Made by a program: the position numbers and the translations under genes
NCBI GenBank assembly: GCA_022563655.1
Contig: JADFMW010000145.1
Span: forward strand, 1-6,939
Length of the DNA stretch: 6,939 nt
Direction: 5' to 3'
From: Pseudomonadota bacterium
Lineage (GTDB): Bacteria; Pseudomonadota; Alphaproteobacteria; JAAXGF01
Notes under the pieces: model-generated
Database searches by the model: none
What the model was told of the DNA's origin: nothing
The model's input: the letters and a program-made list of their open reading frames with translations, nothing else
In this document: piece after piece, positions 5,483 through 6,939 of the stretch
How the letters are laid out: each line of letters begins with the position of its first letter
Position numbering within the stretch: position 1 is the stretch's first letter

Positions 5483-6334
5483 GTGAGCTATCAGACGATC
5501 GAGGTAAAGCCGCTCGCCGACGCCCTCGGTGCCGAAATATTCGGAGTCGAGCTGTCGCAAGAGCTGACCAACCAGGCCTTTGACGAGATCCACCGGGCCT
5601 ATCTCGATCACCAGGTGATCTTCTTCCGCGACCAAAACCTGACGCCGGGACAGCTGAGCGACTTCGGGCGGCGCTTCGGCCCGCTCAACATTTATCCCTT
5701 CGTCGAGGGTCTGGCGGAGGCGCCCGAGGTCTTGGAGATCCTGAAGACCGAAACCGATGTCAAGAACTTCGGCGGCGCCTGGCATTCGGACACCGCCTAT
5801 CTCGAACGGCCGCCGCTCGGCACCATGCTCTATGCCCACGAAGTGCCGCGCGCCGGCGGCGATACGCTCTTCGCCAATGCCCACTTGGCCTACGAGAGCT
5901 TGTCCGACGGCATGAAGGATCTGATCAAGGGCCTGGTCGGGGTCAACAGCGCCGCGCTGACGCTGGCCGGCGGGCGGCGCAATCTGTCCAAGGGATATAC
6001 CGGCATGTAGACGACCAACCTGGACAAGGTCGCGGCGATGGTCGCGGAGCATCCCGTGGTCCGAACCCATCCCGAGACCGGGCGCAAGGCGCTCTATCTC
6101 AGCCGTCAGCACACCGTCCGCTTCAAGGATATGAGCGTCGAGGAAAGCCGGCCTCTGATTGATTACCTGAGCCGGCAGATCACCCGGCCGGAATTCACGT
6201 GCCGGTTCCGCTGGCGGGCGGGCTCGCTCGCCTTCTGGGACAACCGCTCGACCCAGCATTACGCGATCAACGACTATTCCGGCGCGCGGCGGTGCATGCA
6301 TCGCCTGACGGTCGAGGGCGATCGGCCGAGCTGA
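5483..6334 (+). pseudogene. TauD/TfdA dioxygenase interrupted by an amber codon
   Basis: This is a 283-codon Fe(II)/2-oxoglutarate-dependent dioxygenase of the TauD/TfdA family, which hydroxylates small substrates and splits 2-oxoglutarate to succinate and CO2. The start is GTG 5483, with GAGG 7 bases upstream. The family fold is evident: QVIFFRDQNLTPGQLSDFGRRFGPL (44-68), iron ligands His101 and Asp103 in AWHSDTAY, then AGGDTLFANAHLAYESL (124-140). At codon 176 (6008-6010) there is a TAG. Reading continues in the same frame with TTNLDK, EHPVVRTHPETGRKALYLS (189-207) and FWDNRSTQHYAINDY (251-265), bearing the third ligand His259, then Arg270 and Arg274. The His259-Arg270 spacing of 11 equals that of TauD His255-Arg266. 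The 175-residue product would lack the third ligand and the co-substrate arginine, so it should be inactive. No other lesion is seen. Causes could be a recent nonsense mutation, suppression, or a sequencing error. Substrate unknown. Confidence 0.88.
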
Positions 6335-6368
6335 GCCCGGCGCCGGAGCAATTGGAGGGCCTTTGGAC

Positions 6369-6548
6369 ATGGTAGCTTTGGAAGGACGGGTCGCGATCAT
6401 CGCCGGCGGAGCCTCGGGCATCGGAGCTGCGGCGGCGCGGGCCTTCGTCCAGGCAGGTGCCAAGGTCGAGATTGCCGACATCAACGATGCCGGAGGTTCG
6501 GCACTATCGGCAGAGATCGGCGAGGAAAAAGGCGTTGGTCATGCTTAG
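6369..6548 (+). pseudogene. Truncated short-chain dehydrogenase (SDR), N-terminus only
   Basis: The start ATG 6369 follows GGAGG (6354-6358) by 10 bases; a TTG at 6363 is an alternative. The 59 residues are the first beta-alpha-beta unit of a classical SDR: LEGRVAII, the glycine motif AGGASGIG (12-19), the helix AAARAFVQAGAKV, and Asp37 at the end of strand 2 (EIADIN), which suggests NAD(H) preference. The first motif residue, normally Thr, is Ala12. A TAG ends it after EIGEEKGVGHA. Classical SDRs have about 250 residues, and neither the Asn-Ser-Tyr-Lys catalytic residues nor any further SDR sequence is found in any frame before the next gene at 6592. The rest has therefore been deleted, rather than shifted out of frame by the A5 run at 6526-6530. 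The gene begins 34 bases after the dioxygenase stop, so the two probably formed one operon. Confidence 0.75.
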
Positions 6549-6591
6549 CCGGCATCGCCTGCTGCCGCCCAAGTAAAACGTTGAAACAGAC

Positions 6592-6939
6592 ATGACCCGA
6601 AAGTTGCTCGTAACCAGCGTCGGCAGCGGTGTCGGCCATGCGATCCTGGCCGCGCTGCGGCGCTCGGAGGCGCCCTGGTACGTCGTCGGCGTGAACTCGG
6701 TGGCCTTCGATGCCGGAGTTTTCGGCTGCGACAGCGCCTGGCTGGCGCCGCCGGTGGCGCAGCGCGAGGCTTTCGAGGAACGCTTGCTCGAGGTCGTCGA
6801 GGCCGAGCGCCCCGCCCTGATCGTGCCGGGCCGCGACGACGACCTGCCGATCCTGGCCGCGATGCGCGAGCGGCTGGCCGAGCGCGGCGCCTTCGCGCTG
6901 GTCGGCAGCCTCGAGGCGGTGGACATCTGCAGCGACAAG
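6592..6939 (+). CDS. ATP-grasp / CarB-like ligase, N-terminal part (cut by window)
   Basis: The first 116 codons of a gene run off the right edge with no stop. It begins MTRKLLVTSVGSGVGHAIL, a strand followed by a glycine-rich turn and helix (residues 4-21). It then shows VVGVN (31-35), an acidic-aromatic segment (FGCDSAWLAPPV, 44-55) and ALIVPGRDDDLPILAA (75-90). It closes with LVGSLEAVDICSDK (103-116), the point where the ATP-grasp domain normally starts. This layout is the pre-ATP-grasp domain of CarB-like/PylC-like carboxylate-amine ligases, which activate a carboxylate with ATP and join it to an amine. Start ATG 6592 is chosen for the N-terminal strand; the ribosome binding site is weak (GTTGAAACAGAC precedes it). 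It lies 43 bases after the truncated SDR on the same strand and may be the surviving third gene of that operon. Third positions are strongly G/C and the frame is clean, so this part looks intact. The substrate cannot be inferred. Confidence 0.82.
   Translation, partial: MTRKLLVTSVGSGVGHAILAALRRSEAPWYVVGVNSVAFDAGVFGCDSAWLAPPVAQREAFEERLLEVVEAERPALIVPGRDDDLPILAAMRERLAERGAFALVGSLEAVDICSDK

Noticed and set aside
6008..6010. Pyrrolysine insertion at the amber codon
   Set aside because: TauD-family enzymes are not known to use pyrrolysine. No pyl gene is in the window, although the ATP-grasp gene is of a broad class that includes PylC. The simpler explanations are nonsense mutation or error.
5441..6484. 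Minus-strand open frame (347 codons) opposite the dioxygenase and SDR
   Set aside because: It is a mirror of the dioxygenase and SDR coding strand and resembles no family; the plus-strand proteins have clear motifs.
6504..6938. Minus-strand open frame opposite the ATP-grasp gene
   Set aside because: Its product is Ser/Arg/Ala-rich shadow sequence, while the plus strand reads as a recognisable pre-ATP-grasp domain.

Overview
The window looks like chromosomal DNA from a GC-rich proteobacterium. An alphaproteobacterial type would fit the third-position G/C preference of the recognisable genes and the mix of Sel1-repeat, FecR-like, BON-like and two-domain 3-hydroxyacyl-CoA dehydrogenase proteins. 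That placement is inference; there is no rRNA or tRNA to fix it.

Layout, left to right. A Sel1-repeat exported protein (107-718, minus) has a clear signal peptide, three exact-length 36-residue repeats and a strong ribosome binding site. An unrecognised, mostly helical 251-residue protein (887-1642, minus) uses less GC-rich codons than its neighbours and may be an acquired gene. Next comes a 460-base divergent intergenic region. Its right part (1818-1984) is packed with inverted repeats, including a perfect TGTGA-N6-TCACA palindrome of the CRP/FNR type. An exported FecR-like protein (2106-2813, plus) follows and converges on a complete two-domain 3-hydroxyacyl-CoA dehydrogenase (2857-4392, minus). 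From 4393 to 5482 the DNA is gene-poor. It holds only a BON-like fragment (minus), two hairpins and a canonical G-quadruplex motif.

The right end is a plus-strand cluster in which the first two genes are broken. A TauD/TfdA-type Fe(II)/2-oxoglutarate dioxygenase (5483-6334) is intact in frame except for one amber codon at 6008-6010. That codon separates the first two iron ligands from the third ligand and the 2-oxoglutarate arginine. A short-chain dehydrogenase (SDR) gene (6369-6548) stops after its first 59 residues. The third gene (6592 to the window edge) is the intact N-terminal part of an ATP-grasp/CarB-like ligase.

The three may once have formed an oxygenase, dehydrogenase and ligase operon whose first two members are decaying. 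Alternatively, the amber may be recent, recoded or an assembly error. I see no CRISPR array, complete insertion sequence, phage gene, defence system or RNA gene. No clearly new multi-gene system is visible. The items most worth a second look are the single-codon interruption of the dioxygenase, the palindrome cluster before the FecR-like gene, and the unknown 251-residue protein.
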